This document shows positions 8,649-17,240 of a stretch of DNA of 64,000 nt, one piece after another (positions within the stretch are counted from its first letter, which is position 1; every line of letters begins with the position of its first letter). A model generated the notes under the pieces. It saw only the letters and a list, made by a program, of their open reading frames with translations. It was not told the DNA's origin and ran no database searches. Both the position numbers and the translations under genes were made by a program. This DNA comes from CAUZIZ01 sp965219855 (lineage in GTDB: Bacteria; Acidobacteriota; UBA6911; RPQK01; JAJDTT01): positions 1-64,000 of the forward strand of contig CBDCOR010000015.1 of the NCBI GenBank assembly GCA_965219855.1, read 5' to 3'.

Positions 8649-9171
8649 ATGACCTCGCCACCTTCAACGAAGTCTTCCAACGTTGAGGCCCTCCGCTTCA
8701 TCGCTCTCTTTGGCGCTCTGGTCGTAGGCCTGACTCTTCTGGTTCAGTACCCTTGGATCAATCAGCGGCTTATTCTCCCCTATACGGAATCCATCGCCTG
8801 GGTGAGCAGTGGAGTACTGGGGCTCTTCGACTCCGGCCGTCTCGGTTTCGAGTACGATCATTCAGAGCGGACAGCTGGCCGTGGATATTCGCAAGGGCTG
8901 CGATGGTGTGGTCGCCACTTTGATTCTCATCTCGGCCTGTCTGGCCTATCCGTTGAGCTGGCATCAGCGCTTCTGGGGAACGGTCTGGGGATACCTATTG
9001 ATCCAGGTTTTGAACCTGATTCGAATTGTGGGGCTGTTCCTATTGATTCAGAGAGGGTCACATCAAATCTTCGATTTCTTCCATACCTATGTCTCTCAAT
9101 TCATCGTCATTGCTGCGGCAATGGTTTTTTGGATCTACTGGGTCGGACGACAAAGGGCTGCCGCCAGGTAA
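8649..9171 (+). pseudogene. Exosortase (H-type) transpeptidase-like membrane protein, frameshifted
   Basis: Exosortases are multipass cysteine transpeptidases thought to process proteins bearing a C-terminal PEP-CTERM-like signal. The first part, starting MTSPPSTKSS at 8649 with one membrane helix, is in one frame up to about 8825; the rest is in the next frame. The second part holds the catalytic Cys in RKGCDGV (codon 8899-8901), the conserved Arg in NLIRIVG and the His in FFHTYVS, each next to a membrane segment. One surplus base near 8823-8829 would restore a single 173-residue protein. The downstream gene is an exosortase H associated type membrane protein, which supports the subtype. Confidence 0.8.
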
Positions 9172-9778
9172 AAGGTTGGCGCTGTATCTGTTGTTTGTGC
9201 TCGTCCTGTTGGGAGCAGGGTGGCTGTTCCTCCCCTTGCTGGACTCAATATACATTCGGCTGCTGGCAGTGGGTGGGGAGGTCTACTACTCCTTCGGAGG
9301 CAAGAGCTTCGATTTTTCTGTCCAGGGTGCAGAAATCTTCTTTCGGTCTCGGTCGCGGCCTCGATTCGAAGCCAGCCTTTCGCCCGAAGCCATCTATTCC
9401 AACATCGTTATTCTGATGGCGCTGGTCTTGCCAACCCCAGAAATGTGCTTGAAGAAACGTGCAACGGTAGTGGCTTCCGCGATCGGGCTTCTCTACCTCT
9501 CTCACGTTGCATTTCTTGTCACCAAGGTGGAAGTTACCTTGGTCACAGTGGATCACCCCATAGCTGGCGCCGCCTGGCTGTGGGAAACCTTGGACAATGG
9601 GTTTGAGATAATCGGAAAGGCTTTCTTCCCGATCTTCATCTGGCTGGCATTGACCCTCCCCTACATGATGGGCCTCGTGGACCCGCTGCCGAAGACCGTC
9701 GAGGACCGGCCCACGGGCAGGAACGATCCGTGTCCCTGTGGCAGTGGCAAGAAGTTCAAGTACTGTTGTGGGTCCTGA
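9089..9778 (+). CDS. Exosortase-associated membrane protein with C-terminal SEC-C zinc motif
   Basis: The first part has several hydrophobic helices (around 31-48, 105-120, 130-150 and 180-200). The last 20 or so residues are a SEC-C motif (PCPCGSGKKFKYCCG), a small zinc-binding domain first described at the SecA C-terminus. The ATG at 9089 lies inside the exosortase frame; a later start near 9160-9210 is also possible because the first conserved helix begins at LALYLLFVLVLL. It overlaps the broken exosortase gene and is likely co-expressed with it. Its role is unknown; proteins of this shape are typical companions of exosortase H. Confidence 0.7.
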   Translation: MSLNSSSLLRQWFFGSTGSDDKGLPPGKRLALYLLFVLVLLGAGWLFLPLLDSIYIRLLAVGGEVYYSFGGKSFDFSVQGAEIFFRSRSRPRFEASLSPEAIYSNIVILMALVLPTPEMCLKKRATVVASAIGLLYLSHVAFLVTKVEVTLVTVDHPIAGAAWLWETLDNGFEIIGKAFFPIFIWLALTLPYMMGLVDPLPKTVEDRPTGRNDPCPCGSGKKFKYCCGS

Positions 9779-9894
9779 GCCGAAACCTGGAGAATTCGTC
9801 GCACGTGTGAACGTCGCACGTCGCTGACGCCAAGAGCTTCACTCCAAACCGATGTCTCTGGTTTTCAAGCCTTTCTCTACATTCTCCCTACACT

Positions 9895-10557
9895 TTGGCG
9901 AGCTTCTGGCGGGTCCCAGGGGGGATACGCCATTTGATTCTCATCCTGGCGGGTCTGTTACTGGGCTGGTGGATCTATGTGCCACTGCACGAGTTTCTCC
10001 ACGTTGCAGGATGTCTCCTGGGAGGAGGACAGGTCGCGACTTTACACCTTGACCCACTCTACGGAGGCCACGTTTTCGCTTCTCTTTTTTCCTTCGTCAG
10101 CGCCGGAGGAGATTATGCGGGAAGGCTTACCGACTTCGACACCGGTGGATCCGACTGGGTCTACGCTCTGGCTGTCTACGCACCCTTCTTTCTGACGTTT
10201 CCAGGGTTTCAGCTGATGAAGTTGTCTGGAAACTCCTACAGGAGTCTCCCCTTTGGTCTTGCTGTCCCCTTCGCCTTTGCTCCCGTGATCTCTTTAACCG
10301 GAGACTTCCTTGAGCTCGGTTCTCTGACTCTCTTCCAGACCTGGCAGGGAACCGAATCGAGGCATCGGGCGCTGATCAGTGATGACCTTTTTCGCCTCAT
10401 TGAAGAGCTCGGTTTGGATGCCAGCACACTCTCACTGGATCAGCCCGCGGTGGTCTTCTTTATCACCCTATCCGTAATGCTGGGAATCGGAATGGCCTGG
10501 TTAACCCTGTTAGCATCTGAGACCCTAACGGTCGACTGGGGTAGGAGGAACGATTGA
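9895..10557 (+). CDS. Multipass membrane protein with HExxH motif, putative intramembrane metalloprotease
   Basis: A 220-residue protein starting at a TTG codon with about five hydrophobic segments. The first helix (15-31) runs into HEFLH at residues 32-36, followed by VAGCLLGGG, an arrangement like site-2 proteases and related membrane zinc proteins, where the helix carries the HExxH pair. No clear second zinc motif (such as LDG or NPDG) was found, so catalysis is not assured. It lies between the exosortase-associated gene and the M23 peptidase, and its end overlaps the next start by four bases. Confidence 0.6.
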   Translation: MASFWRVPGGIRHLILILAGLLLGWWIYVPLHEFLHVAGCLLGGGQVATLHLDPLYGGHVFASLFSFVSAGGDYAGRLTDFDTGGSDWVYALAVYAPFFLTFPGFQLMKLSGNSYRSLPFGLAVPFAFAPVISLTGDFLELGSLTLFQTWQGTESRHRALISDDLFRLIEELGLDASTLSLDQPAVVFFITLSVMLGIGMAWLTLLASETLTVDWGRRND

Positions 10558-11906
10558 CACGTTTTGCAAAGCTGCTGGTCTTGCTGCTGCTGCTGGCATC
10601 CGGCTGGCTCTTCTGGACCTGGGATTCCTCGCCGCCGACGGTGACATGGGTCAACCCGCCTCCAGCCCTGGGCAAGGCCACGAAGTTGACGATCGACCTG
10701 GCAGAGGAAGGAAGAGGGATTGAGGCGTTCAAGATCCAAGTGTTTCAGTCGGGACGGTCTCACTCGCTGCTCGAGCAGCAAGTCGATGGGAGCGGTTCCT
10801 TCTTCTCGACAGGCTCCCAGCAGAGAACCTTGGAGTTGAGTCTAGAACCGCTCGTGGAGGCGGGTAGCCTTTCGGAAGGAGAGGTCACACTGGAAGTGCA
10901 GGTGTCCGACAGCGGCAGGATCGGACTCTGGTCCCGGGAAATTTCGGATCGACGTTCTTTCGTTCTAGATCTGACGCCTCCACGCATTGAGGTGATGAGT
11001 CGTCAGCACTACCTGAGGCAGGGAGGATCGCAGGCGGTGCTGTATCGGGTATCCGAGTCCAGTCCCGCGTCGGGGGTATTGGTGGGCAACCGCGTCTTCG
11101 CCGGCTATCCTGCCCCCTGGAAAGGAGACGATGTCCACGTCTGTCTGTTTGCCCTCTCTCACGACGAAAAGGCTGAGATGTCGCTGTTCGTCTGGGCTGA
11201 GGATCAAAACGGAAACCGCGCTCGAACCAGGTTTCAGACGGAGATACTGCCCGGACGATTTCGGAAGAGGAAGATCAACCTTTCTGACGGCTTCTTCCAA
11301 TCCGTTCTACCCGAGATCCTGGACCGAGTCCCCGAGGTGAAGGAGGGGGCCACTCCCCTTGAGACCTTTCTCGAGGTCAACGACAGGCTGCGCCGGATCA
11401 ACCATCAGCAAATCGAGGAGATCGCCCGGAAGAGTGCTGCCCGCCCGTTGTGGGATCGCACCTTCATTCAACTGAGTAATTCCAAGGTAGAGTCGGTTTT
11501 TTCCGATGAACGTTCCTATTACTATGACGGGAACAAGGTAGACGACCAGACCCATCTCGGCTTCGATCTGGCCTCCGTGGCCAGGACGCCGATCGAATGC
11601 TCGAATGACGGTGTCGTGGCTTTTGCAGACTATCTGGGTATCTACGGAAACTGTGTCATCGTGGATCACGGTCTGGGATTGCACTCCCTTTACGCTCACC
11701 TGAGCGCGATCCAGGTTGAGCCTGGAGACAGAGTCTCGAGGGGGCAGTCGGTGGGACTCTCAGGGCAGACCGGCCTGGCTGCTGGGGACCATCTCCACTT
11801 CAGCATGATCGTCCAGGGCGTACACGTCAATCCTCTGGAGTGGTGGGATCCGAAGTGGTTGAAACGACACATGCTTTCCAAGATCAAAGCCGAGTCAGAC
11901 GAGTAG
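10554..11906 (+). CDS. Membrane-anchored M23 (LytM-type) metallopeptidase
   Basis: The 450-residue protein has an N-terminal membrane anchor (LLVLLLLLASGWLFW), then Ig-like beta-rich extracytoplasmic regions. The C-terminal peptidase M23 domain shows zinc ligands in THLGFDLAS, the conserved HSLYAHLS and the HLHFSMIV end motif. Such enzymes cut peptidoglycan cross-links or control other hydrolases in the envelope. The start is TTG at 10554, overlapping the previous stop, so the two genes are translationally coupled. It is part of the exosortase-region cluster and is followed after 3 bases by xthA. Confidence 0.88.
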   Translation: MTRFAKLLVLLLLLASGWLFWTWDSSPPTVTWVNPPPALGKATKLTIDLAEEGRGIEAFKIQVFQSGRSHSLLEQQVDGSGSFFSTGSQQRTLELSLEPLVEAGSLSEGEVTLEVQVSDSGRIGLWSREISDRRSFVLDLTPPRIEVMSRQHYLRQGGSQAVLYRVSESSPASGVLVGNRVFAGYPAPWKGDDVHVCLFALSHDEKAEMSLFVWAEDQNGNRARTRFQTEILPGRFRKRKINLSDGFFQSVLPEILDRVPEVKEGATPLETFLEVNDRLRRINHQQIEEIARKSAARPLWDRTFIQLSNSKVESVFSDERSYYYDGNKVDDQTHLGFDLASVARTPIECSNDGVVAFADYLGIYGNCVIVDHGLGLHSLYAHLSAIQVEPGDRVSRGQSVGLSGQTGLAAGDHLHFSMIVQGVHVNPLEWWDPKWLKRHMLSKIKAESDE

Positions 11907-11909
11907 ATC

Positions 11910-12686
11910 ATGCGAATCGCAACCTGGAATGTAAATGGACTCAGGGCACGCTTCGAATTCGTGCTCCATTGGCTGCGTGCGCGCCAGCCCGACGTCGTAG
12001 GACTACAGGAGCTGAAAGTCGCCGAAGACAAGTTCCCCTATGCCGAGTTGGAGGCCGAGGGCTATCATGCCCTCATCCACTCAGCCAAGGCCTGGAACGG
12101 AGTCGCAATTCTCAGCCGCGAACCCGGACTGATAGAGCAACGAGGACTGCCGGGCCAGGAAGAGATGGGTCCGCGCCTGATCAGCGCCACTCTGGGTGGG
12201 CTCGTTTTTATAACCATCTACTGTCCCAACGGGAAGCATCTCGCTCACGAGGACTTTGGGCGCAAGTTGGAGTGGCTGGACGCGCTCGGAGACTATCTCG
12301 AGGGCCAACACACACCCGGTGAGGCCATCGTCCTGTGCGGCGATTTCAACATCTGCCCAACTGATCTCGACAGCTGGCACCAAGACAAGCTTGGGGACCA
12401 GATCTTCCACACGGAGGCGGAACGAAGTCGCTTCCAGCGTCTACTGGATTGGGGGCTAGTCGACAGCTATCGAGAGCTCTTTCCGGAGCGCCAGATGTTC
12501 TCCTGGTGGGATTATCGTGCAGGCGCCTTTCACAAGAACCAAGGGCTCCGAATCGACTTCGCCCTGGCCACTCAGAGCGTGATGAAACGCGTCCGGAGCG
12601 CCGAGATCGACCGCGATTACCGGAAGAAGAAAGAGGGACTCACAGCCTCAGATCACGCTCCCGTAATCGTGGATCTTGGTGTATAG
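11910..12686 (+). CDS. xthA: Exodeoxyribonuclease III (AP endonuclease)
   Basis: Repairs abasic sites and trims 3' ends. The 258-residue protein carries all exonuclease III landmarks in order: ATWNVNGLRAR, VVGLQELK with the metal-binding Glu, GDFNICPTDLDSW with Asp and Asn of the active site, the WWDYRAGAF segment, LRIDFALAT and the terminal SDHAPVIVDL. Length matches the family. The ATG follows the M23 gene stop by three bases, so it is probably in the same transcript although the functions are unrelated. Confidence 0.95.
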   Translation: MRIATWNVNGLRARFEFVLHWLRARQPDVVGLQELKVAEDKFPYAELEAEGYHALIHSAKAWNGVAILSREPGLIEQRGLPGQEEMGPRLISATLGGLVFITIYCPNGKHLAHEDFGRKLEWLDALGDYLEGQHTPGEAIVLCGDFNICPTDLDSWHQDKLGDQIFHTEAERSRFQRLLDWGLVDSYRELFPERQMFSWWDYRAGAFHKNQGLRIDFALATQSVMKRVRSAEIDRDYRKKKEGLTASDHAPVIVDLGV

Positions 12687-12825
12687 TCGGGTCACAACTT
12701 CTTTTTGATTACGAAAGGATCGTGGTGACAACCGACGCGGCAGCTGCAGCCCTATTGTCGTTGGCCTTGGGGGCAGGAAGTCGAGGCCCCTTCGTACCAG
12801 CTCACGGCTCCCGTCCGAACCTGTC

Positions 12826-13110
12826 TTGAAGAGGTCGAGGTCTCGGACACTCGTCAGATCGCGGCTCCCTCGGGCCTACTGGCGTGCTCGACTCTGGTGG
12901 CTTATCTCCGGAGAGAGGGCCACCTTACCGGGCTGCGGCCGTCGGGAGCGGGCCATCTATGCGGGCTTCGGCCTGCTTTCGTTCGTCTACACCGTTGTTC
13001 TGAGGACGATCATCGTCGTCCTGGTTGGAGGCTACCTTATGAGCTCCCTTCAACTTCTAGGGCTCCTGCTCACGATGATGCTCCTCTGTCTCTATTTGCA
13101 CAGCTGCTGG
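12826..13110 (+). pseudogene. Remnant of an M50-type membrane protein, C-terminal end
   Basis: Frame 1 here encodes ERATLPGCGRRERAIY followed by LLSFVYTVVLRTIIVVLVGG, two or more membrane helices preceded by the Arg-rich stretch seen at the C-terminal end of M50-peptidase-like membrane proteins that are joined or paired with HlyD proteins. The zinc-binding part is missing: upstream lies only about 140 bases before xthA. Near 13100-13115 the reading frame shifts into that of the HlyD gene (QLLGRLLRAIQRFG). It is probably the surviving tail of an M50-HlyD fusion gene. Confidence 0.5.
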
Positions 13111-13172
13111 GACGGTTGCTTCGGGCTATCCAGAGGTTCGGAGCTGAGACCGCGGCTCAGATTGGTTCCAGG

Positions 13173-14597
13173 ATGAAAGGCCGCTCCAAGGCGGCGCTAC
13201 AGAGGTTAGAGATCATGAAGACCCTACAGAAGGACTCACGGGAAAAGGAAACGGCGGAGCACTCCCGCGGAACCGACCGGGAGGCCGCATTGACAACGGC
13301 GCCGAGGCGTTGGCGTCGAGTTGTAGTGCCATTGGCTCTCTGTATGCCCTTCGTCGCCCTGCTGCTCATGCCCTGGAAGGCGTCGGTGGGCAACTACGGC
13401 AGCTTGGTCACCGTTCCAGGTCAAGAAGCGATCATCCGTGCGCCGGAGGACGCGAGGTTGATCGAGCTGAAAGCCAATCCCGGAGGCCGTGTCGGGGCCG
13501 GAGCGGTACTGGGACGGATGAGGAGCATTCAGTTGGACGAGCAGATGGTGCAGGTGCGGACGGAGCTGGCGCGGCTGAGCCTTGAACACGACCGTCTCCT
13601 GGGCGAGCTGCGGGCAAAGGGAGAAGCCGAGGAGCGGGCCCAGCTACAGCTTTCCCAGCGCCGGCAGGAGTGGAGGGAGAGCGAAGCCGAGCAGGACCAA
13701 ATCCGAGCTCGGCGGCTGGTGGAGGCGAAGGGAGAAACCGGGAGATTTGTGCTGGCCTCATTCGATGGCAAAAAGGCGGCGGCTGTGGCGGTGTACCCGG
13801 CAGCGATAGCGGCACTTCAGTCGGATGCGGATTCTCGTCGAACACGGCTTGAGGAAGCCGAAAGGCAGCTTCTTCGGTCCCGGCAGCTCTTCGAAGAAGG
13901 ACTGCTGCCTCGCAGCGAGGCGGAGGCCTCCGAGACCCGAGTCGCCTCACTTGCCGCCGAGCTGGCCGGAGCAGAAGAACGCCTCGAAGCGGCGCTGATC
14001 GGGCATCGGCGCCGGCACCTGCGAACGTCTACCGAGATGCGCGTGGCTCACACCAACGCCACAGCCGAGCGGCTCCAGATCGGAAAACTCGAGGCCCAAC
14101 TACAGGCGATTCGCCGTCTGATAGACACCCTGGAGGAGCAGCGCAGCCTGCTGGAGCGAAGACGCGAGCAGTCTGAGCTCCTCACCAGGCAGGGAGGAAC
14201 GGTCTTTGGAGAGGATCTGCCCCGCCGGATCGGCCACTTCTTCAAGAAGGGCGAGGAAATATGCCGCATCGCAGACACCCGTCTGCTGCTGCTTCGGGTC
14301 CAGGTGCCAGAGCGGGAAATCGGCGATGTCCGGGTTGGGAATCCGGTTCGGCTCAAGGTGCCCGCCTTTCCCGACCGCATCTTCCGAGGTGTGGTTTCGA
14401 AGATCGGGGTAGAAGGCGAGCTCAATCAGTACCAGCAGGCGACATACCGCGTGGAACTGAGAATCGAAAATGAAGATGAATCTCTACGGCCCGGAATGGC
14501 GGCCTTTGCCCGTGTTGACTTTGACCGTTGGCTGGTCGCCAGCATCCTGCTATACAAAGTCAAGCAAGCCCTCCGGCCAGAGTTATGGATGCTCTAG
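13173..14597 (+). CDS. HlyD-family membrane fusion (periplasmic adaptor) protein
   Basis: A periplasmic adaptor of the type that links an inner-membrane exporter to an outer-membrane channel. From the ATG at 13173 it has a single membrane helix (VVVPLALCMPFVALLLMPW), a first half of a lipoyl-like domain (VPGQEAIIRAPEDA), a long charged coiled coil of about 200 residues and a beta-barrel region (DTRLLLLRVQVPEREIGDV ... LRPGMAAFARVDF). The frame is open further upstream to at least 12897, so the adaptor was probably once fused to the M50-like remnant. Its stop codon lies at the left edge of the IS1380 element, so the extreme C-terminus may have been altered by that insertion. Confidence 0.8.
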   Translation: MKGRSKAALQRLEIMKTLQKDSREKETAEHSRGTDREAALTTAPRRWRRVVVPLALCMPFVALLLMPWKASVGNYGSLVTVPGQEAIIRAPEDARLIELKANPGGRVGAGAVLGRMRSIQLDEQMVQVRTELARLSLEHDRLLGELRAKGEAEERAQLQLSQRRQEWRESEAEQDQIRARRLVEAKGETGRFVLASFDGKKAAAVAVYPAAIAALQSDADSRRTRLEEAERQLLRSRQLFEEGLLPRSEAEASETRVASLAAELAGAEERLEAALIGHRRRHLRTSTEMRVAHTNATAERLQIGKLEAQLQAIRRLIDTLEEQRSLLERRREQSELLTRQGGTVFGEDLPRRIGHFFKKGEEICRIADTRLLLLRVQVPEREIGDVRVGNPVRLKVPAFPDRIFRGVVSKIGVEGELNQYQQATYRVELRIENEDESLRPGMAAFARVDFDRWLVASILLYKVKQALRPELWML

Positions 14598-16471
14598 GCC
14601 CAAAATAAGCGCAAGTTCGAAAATAGACCCCTTTGTCGGCTCCGAGGAGCCATTTTGGAGACCTAAATTCTAAATTTCGGCGCGAAGTCACTCAGAACAG
14701 GCACGTGTTCAGCTGTCCTCCACGCCGATCGCTCAGGGAAAACGATTCTGCCCTCTTGGGGGGCGTTTGTAGAGACACCTCGCCCCAGCTCTGGCGACCC
14801 TCGGAGCTACTTTATCTCCTTTCAGTTTCAGGTAGCTGGCCGGTGTTTCAACCACTTACTGCCTTCCAAGAGAAGACGGCTCCAACCATTGACATCCAGC
14901 AGCCGATAGACCAACTGTCGGCCCCTGCGCAAAATCTGGCAGGGCATTTCAATGACCTCTCGCAGGAAACGGCGATACTCCATCTTCACCAGCTCTCGGG
15001 CTTGCAGTCGCGCCGGCAGCACCAACCCCATCCAGGCCTTCAGATTCCAGGCTTGAGCCGCAATCACCAGATAGGCCCAGTTGGCTACCAGCGTATCCGA
15101 GGGCATCCGCAGGGCCTCGACTCCGTTCTTGAGTTGTTCAATGACGTTCTCCTGGTTGCAGCGCCGGTTGTTTTCCCGTACGACTCCCGCCGTTCCCAAC
15201 GTTCTGGCCGAGATATTGGTGACATAAAAGTGGTAGCGCGTCTGCGGCAGCAGCCGCTTCTGGCCTTTCTCGACCAGGATCGTCTTGCGCAAGATCACCA
15301 TCCGATAGGTTCGCTTCGCTTTGCTCGGACGGTAGTCGATCTCCGCGATCTCTTCCCGTTCCAGCGTCAGCGTCTTGAACCCGCGTCTCTTGACAATCTC
15401 CGGCTTCACTTTGTCCCGCCGCTGGCGCCGCTTCTTCCCTTTTCCTTTCCCCTGGCTGGGGCGCCCCAGCTCTTTCCATCTCGCTTCTGGCAACGCCTCC
15501 GCCCACTTGACGAAGCTCGGATGGGCGTCGATCCCGAAGTCAAACTCCACGCCCGCCTCCGTCCAACGGTCAAAATGAGCCGTCAGCGAAAAATCCGTGT
15601 CCCCGCGCAGGCGCACCTTCCGAAAACCCGCCTCTCGAACCAGCTCGATACTCCGATCCAGCCATTCGGCCGCTCCCTCATGAGAGGGACGGTTGCCCGA
15701 GCGGTTGACCGCATAGAGCACCTCTCCCGTATTGGCCAGCGTCACGATCAGCGGCGCATAGCCCCACTGCCCGTCGTAGCTGATCTCCATCCCTTCCTTG
15801 CATTCGCCGCTCGTGGGGGCCATCGTCCCATCCACGTCGATCTCCGCCCGTTGGAAGAAACGGGCCGGTTGTTGGGCCCAGACCTTGAGGCGGCTGGCAT
15901 TGACGGCTTCCATCAGATCCACCACGTCGGGCGCGTCAAAGCGGCGCACAAAGTCTCCGGCCGTGCTGGGGGCGGGGATCTTCTCGGCTCCCACCGCCTC
16001 CAGGAAACTCACACTCTGACGTCGCAGTTCAATATCCTGATAGCGGGTCCCGCCCGTGGCCACGTTGTAGATCAGGCTCAGGACGTGGTCCGATTCGTGG
16101 TACGGTTGGTGGCGTTTGAGCAGCGTCACCGCCTGGTCAATGGCTTTCCCCAGCCCACTCCACTTCACCACCTGCTGCAGCAGCCCCAGACCACCGTAAC
16201 TGACCGCACCCGTTTTCTCCGAGACCTCGTAGCTGATGACCTCGGGCGAGAGCACCGGTTTCGGGTCTTGACCGTTCCAGCTGGGGCTCAATCGCTGAGC
16301 AACCTCTGCTTCCCGTTTGCGGATGATTGCGCTATCCTTTTTCTTCACCTGAAATGCCTCCTTTCGGCTTGTTCTGAAGTTTCTTTGACAACCCCAGAAT
16401 ACCCGTCAGGTCTGGCATTTCAGCTGTTTACATGTGGTTTAGTCCACTTTCATCTACTTCTTTTGGGGCTA
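14595..16471 (-). mobile_element. IS1380-family insertion sequence
   Basis: Bounded by imperfect inverted repeats: TAGGCCCAAAATAAG at 14595 and, read inward on the other strand from 16471, TAGCCCCAAAAGAAG. A single transposase gene fills the interior. No convincing target duplication was found, so the end coordinates may be off by a few bases. Confidence 0.75.
14828..16348 (-). CDS. IS1380-family DDE transposase
   Basis: A 506-residue transposase. The catalytic Asp residues lie in AEIDVDGTMAP and VRLRGDTDFS, and the Glu lies in NQENVIEQLKNG near residue 400. An N-terminal helix-turn-helix-like region precedes the domain, and a basic KGKGKKRRQRRDK insertion separates the second Asp from the Glu. 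The length fits IS1380. It is uninterrupted and so potentially active. Confidence 0.92.
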   Translation of the reverse strand: MKKKDSAIIRKREAEVAQRLSPSWNGQDPKPVLSPEVISYEVSEKTGAVSYGGLGLLQQVVKWSGLGKAIDQAVTLLKRHQPYHESDHVLSLIYNVATGGTRYQDIELRRQSVSFLEAVGAEKIPAPSTAGDFVRRFDAPDVVDLMEAVNASRLKVWAQQPARFFQRAEIDVDGTMAPTSGECKEGMEISYDGQWGYAPLIVTLANTGEVLYAVNRSGNRPSHEGAAEWLDRSIELVREAGFRKVRLRGDTDFSLTAHFDRWTEAGVEFDFGIDAHPSFVKWAEALPEARWKELGRPSQGKGKGKKRRQRRDKVKPEIVKRRGFKTLTLEREEIAEIDYRPSKAKRTYRMVILRKTILVEKGQKRLLPQTRYHFYVTNISARTLGTAGVVRENNRRCNQENVIEQLKNGVEALRMPSDTLVANWAYLVIAAQAWNLKAWMGLVLPARLQARELVKMEYRRFLREVIEMPCQILRRGRQLVYRLLDVNGWSRLLLEGSKWLKHRPAT

Positions 16472-16589
16472 GGAAGGCTCAGGCCTGGTCGCGAAGGGTC
16501 ACGCTCTAGCTTCACCTTTAGAATCCCGCACCTGCTGCGGAGTGAGTTGCTGCGTGAACGGGTTCTCCGTTTACCAGAGCGCCCTCACT

Positions 16590-16715
16590 TACAATAATAT
16601 TGGCCGAATTACCCAGAAATCGGAAACGGTTTCGGGCTTTGAAGGGAGTCAGTTCAACCTGTTTGCATATCTTGGCAGCGACCCGATAGCACAGCGGGAC
16701 CGCATGGGCCGATGA
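16590..16715 (+). pseudogene. Short remnant of an RHS-repeat protein
   Basis: A 41-codon stretch ending in TGA reads ...GSQFNLFAYLGSDPIAQRDR.., which resembles the conserved NLYAYVGNDPxxxxDPxG end of RHS/YD-repeat proteins. No start codon and no further repeats are visible. It lies just right of the IS1380 element among repeats. Identification rests on one short motif. Confidence 0.4.
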
Positions 16716-16805
16716 AGAACTGGACACCGACGACGTAACGAACGAGGACGAGCTGTCCGACCCCGACGACCTGTCCGAGGAGGTGCCCACCAGGAAAATC
16801 CCTAT

Positions 16806-16872
16806 CCAGGCCGCCGTAAGTCGAGCCGCTCGGCTCGACAGAAGGACTTCGGCCTGGAGGCCAAAGCTACGC
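16806..16872. repeat. Dispersed mosaic repeat R1, short copy
   Basis: Carries a CAGGCCGCCGTAAGTCGAGC arm and the GGCCTGGAGGCCAAAGCTAC arm of the R1 palindrome, with a shortened centre (GAGCCGCTCGGCTC). Confidence 0.65.
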
Positions 16873-16913
16873 AAGAGAGGCGCTACTAAGAACACTCCTG
16901 CAGGAGAATCCGA

Positions 16914-17240
16914 ATGGAGCCTGAGCGTTGCCAACTGATCGAGCGGTTGTTTCACCCAGCTTTGGAGCGTGAGGAGAGCCAGCGGGCGGGTTATCTGGAG
17001 GGAGCTTGTAGAGGGGATGAGCCACTGCACCACGAAATTGAACACCTACTCGCCCGGGAGACGAAAGCGAAGGACTTCCTGGAAGTTCCGGCGCTGGAGC
17101 GTGAGGCCAACACCCTGCCTCAGGATCGGGTTCAGTCCAAGGTGGGACGAGTGCTGCCCTTTGCCGTGTTTTGGCCGGGAGGTAGATTGCCGATAGCGTT
17201 GTTGATACATCGATTCGATGTGGATAAACTATCTACATGA
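16914..17240 (+). pseudogene. N-terminal fragment of an acidobacterial-type Ser/Thr protein kinase
   Basis: The first 75 or so residues (MEPERCQLIERLFHPALERE ... LEGACRGDEPL ... IEHLLARETKAKDFLEVPAL) match the leader that precedes the kinase domain in many acidobacterial Ser/Thr kinases. After about base 17135 the similarity ends; no kinase motif (HRD, DFG) follows, and the frame runs into the promoter of the toxin-antitoxin pair. It is a truncated relic rather than a functional kinase. It is useful mainly as a clue to the phylum. Confidence 0.65.
17207..17221. promoter_or_regulatory. Palindrome upstream of the toxin-antitoxin pair
   Basis: ACATCGA-t-TCGATGT, a perfect 15-base palindrome starting 30 bases before the antitoxin ATG, with a shorter GATA/TATC pair between it and the start. 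Ribbon-helix-helix antitoxins normally repress their own promoter by binding such sites; the role here is inferred. Confidence 0.45.

Noticed and set aside
8649..9416. 255-residue protein read straight from the ATG at 8649
   Set aside because: After about residue 59 this frame loses its membrane character, whereas the neighbouring frame carries the exosortase catalytic residues; a frame break is the better reading.
14580..16490. Target duplication for the IS1380 element
   Set aside because: GCTC occurs near both ends, but on the right it is not adjacent to the inverted repeat, so it was not accepted.
14633..16597. 654-codon open frame on the plus strand
   Set aside because: It is the antisense of the IS1380 transposase gene; composition is low in hydrophobic core pattern and no family motif is visible.
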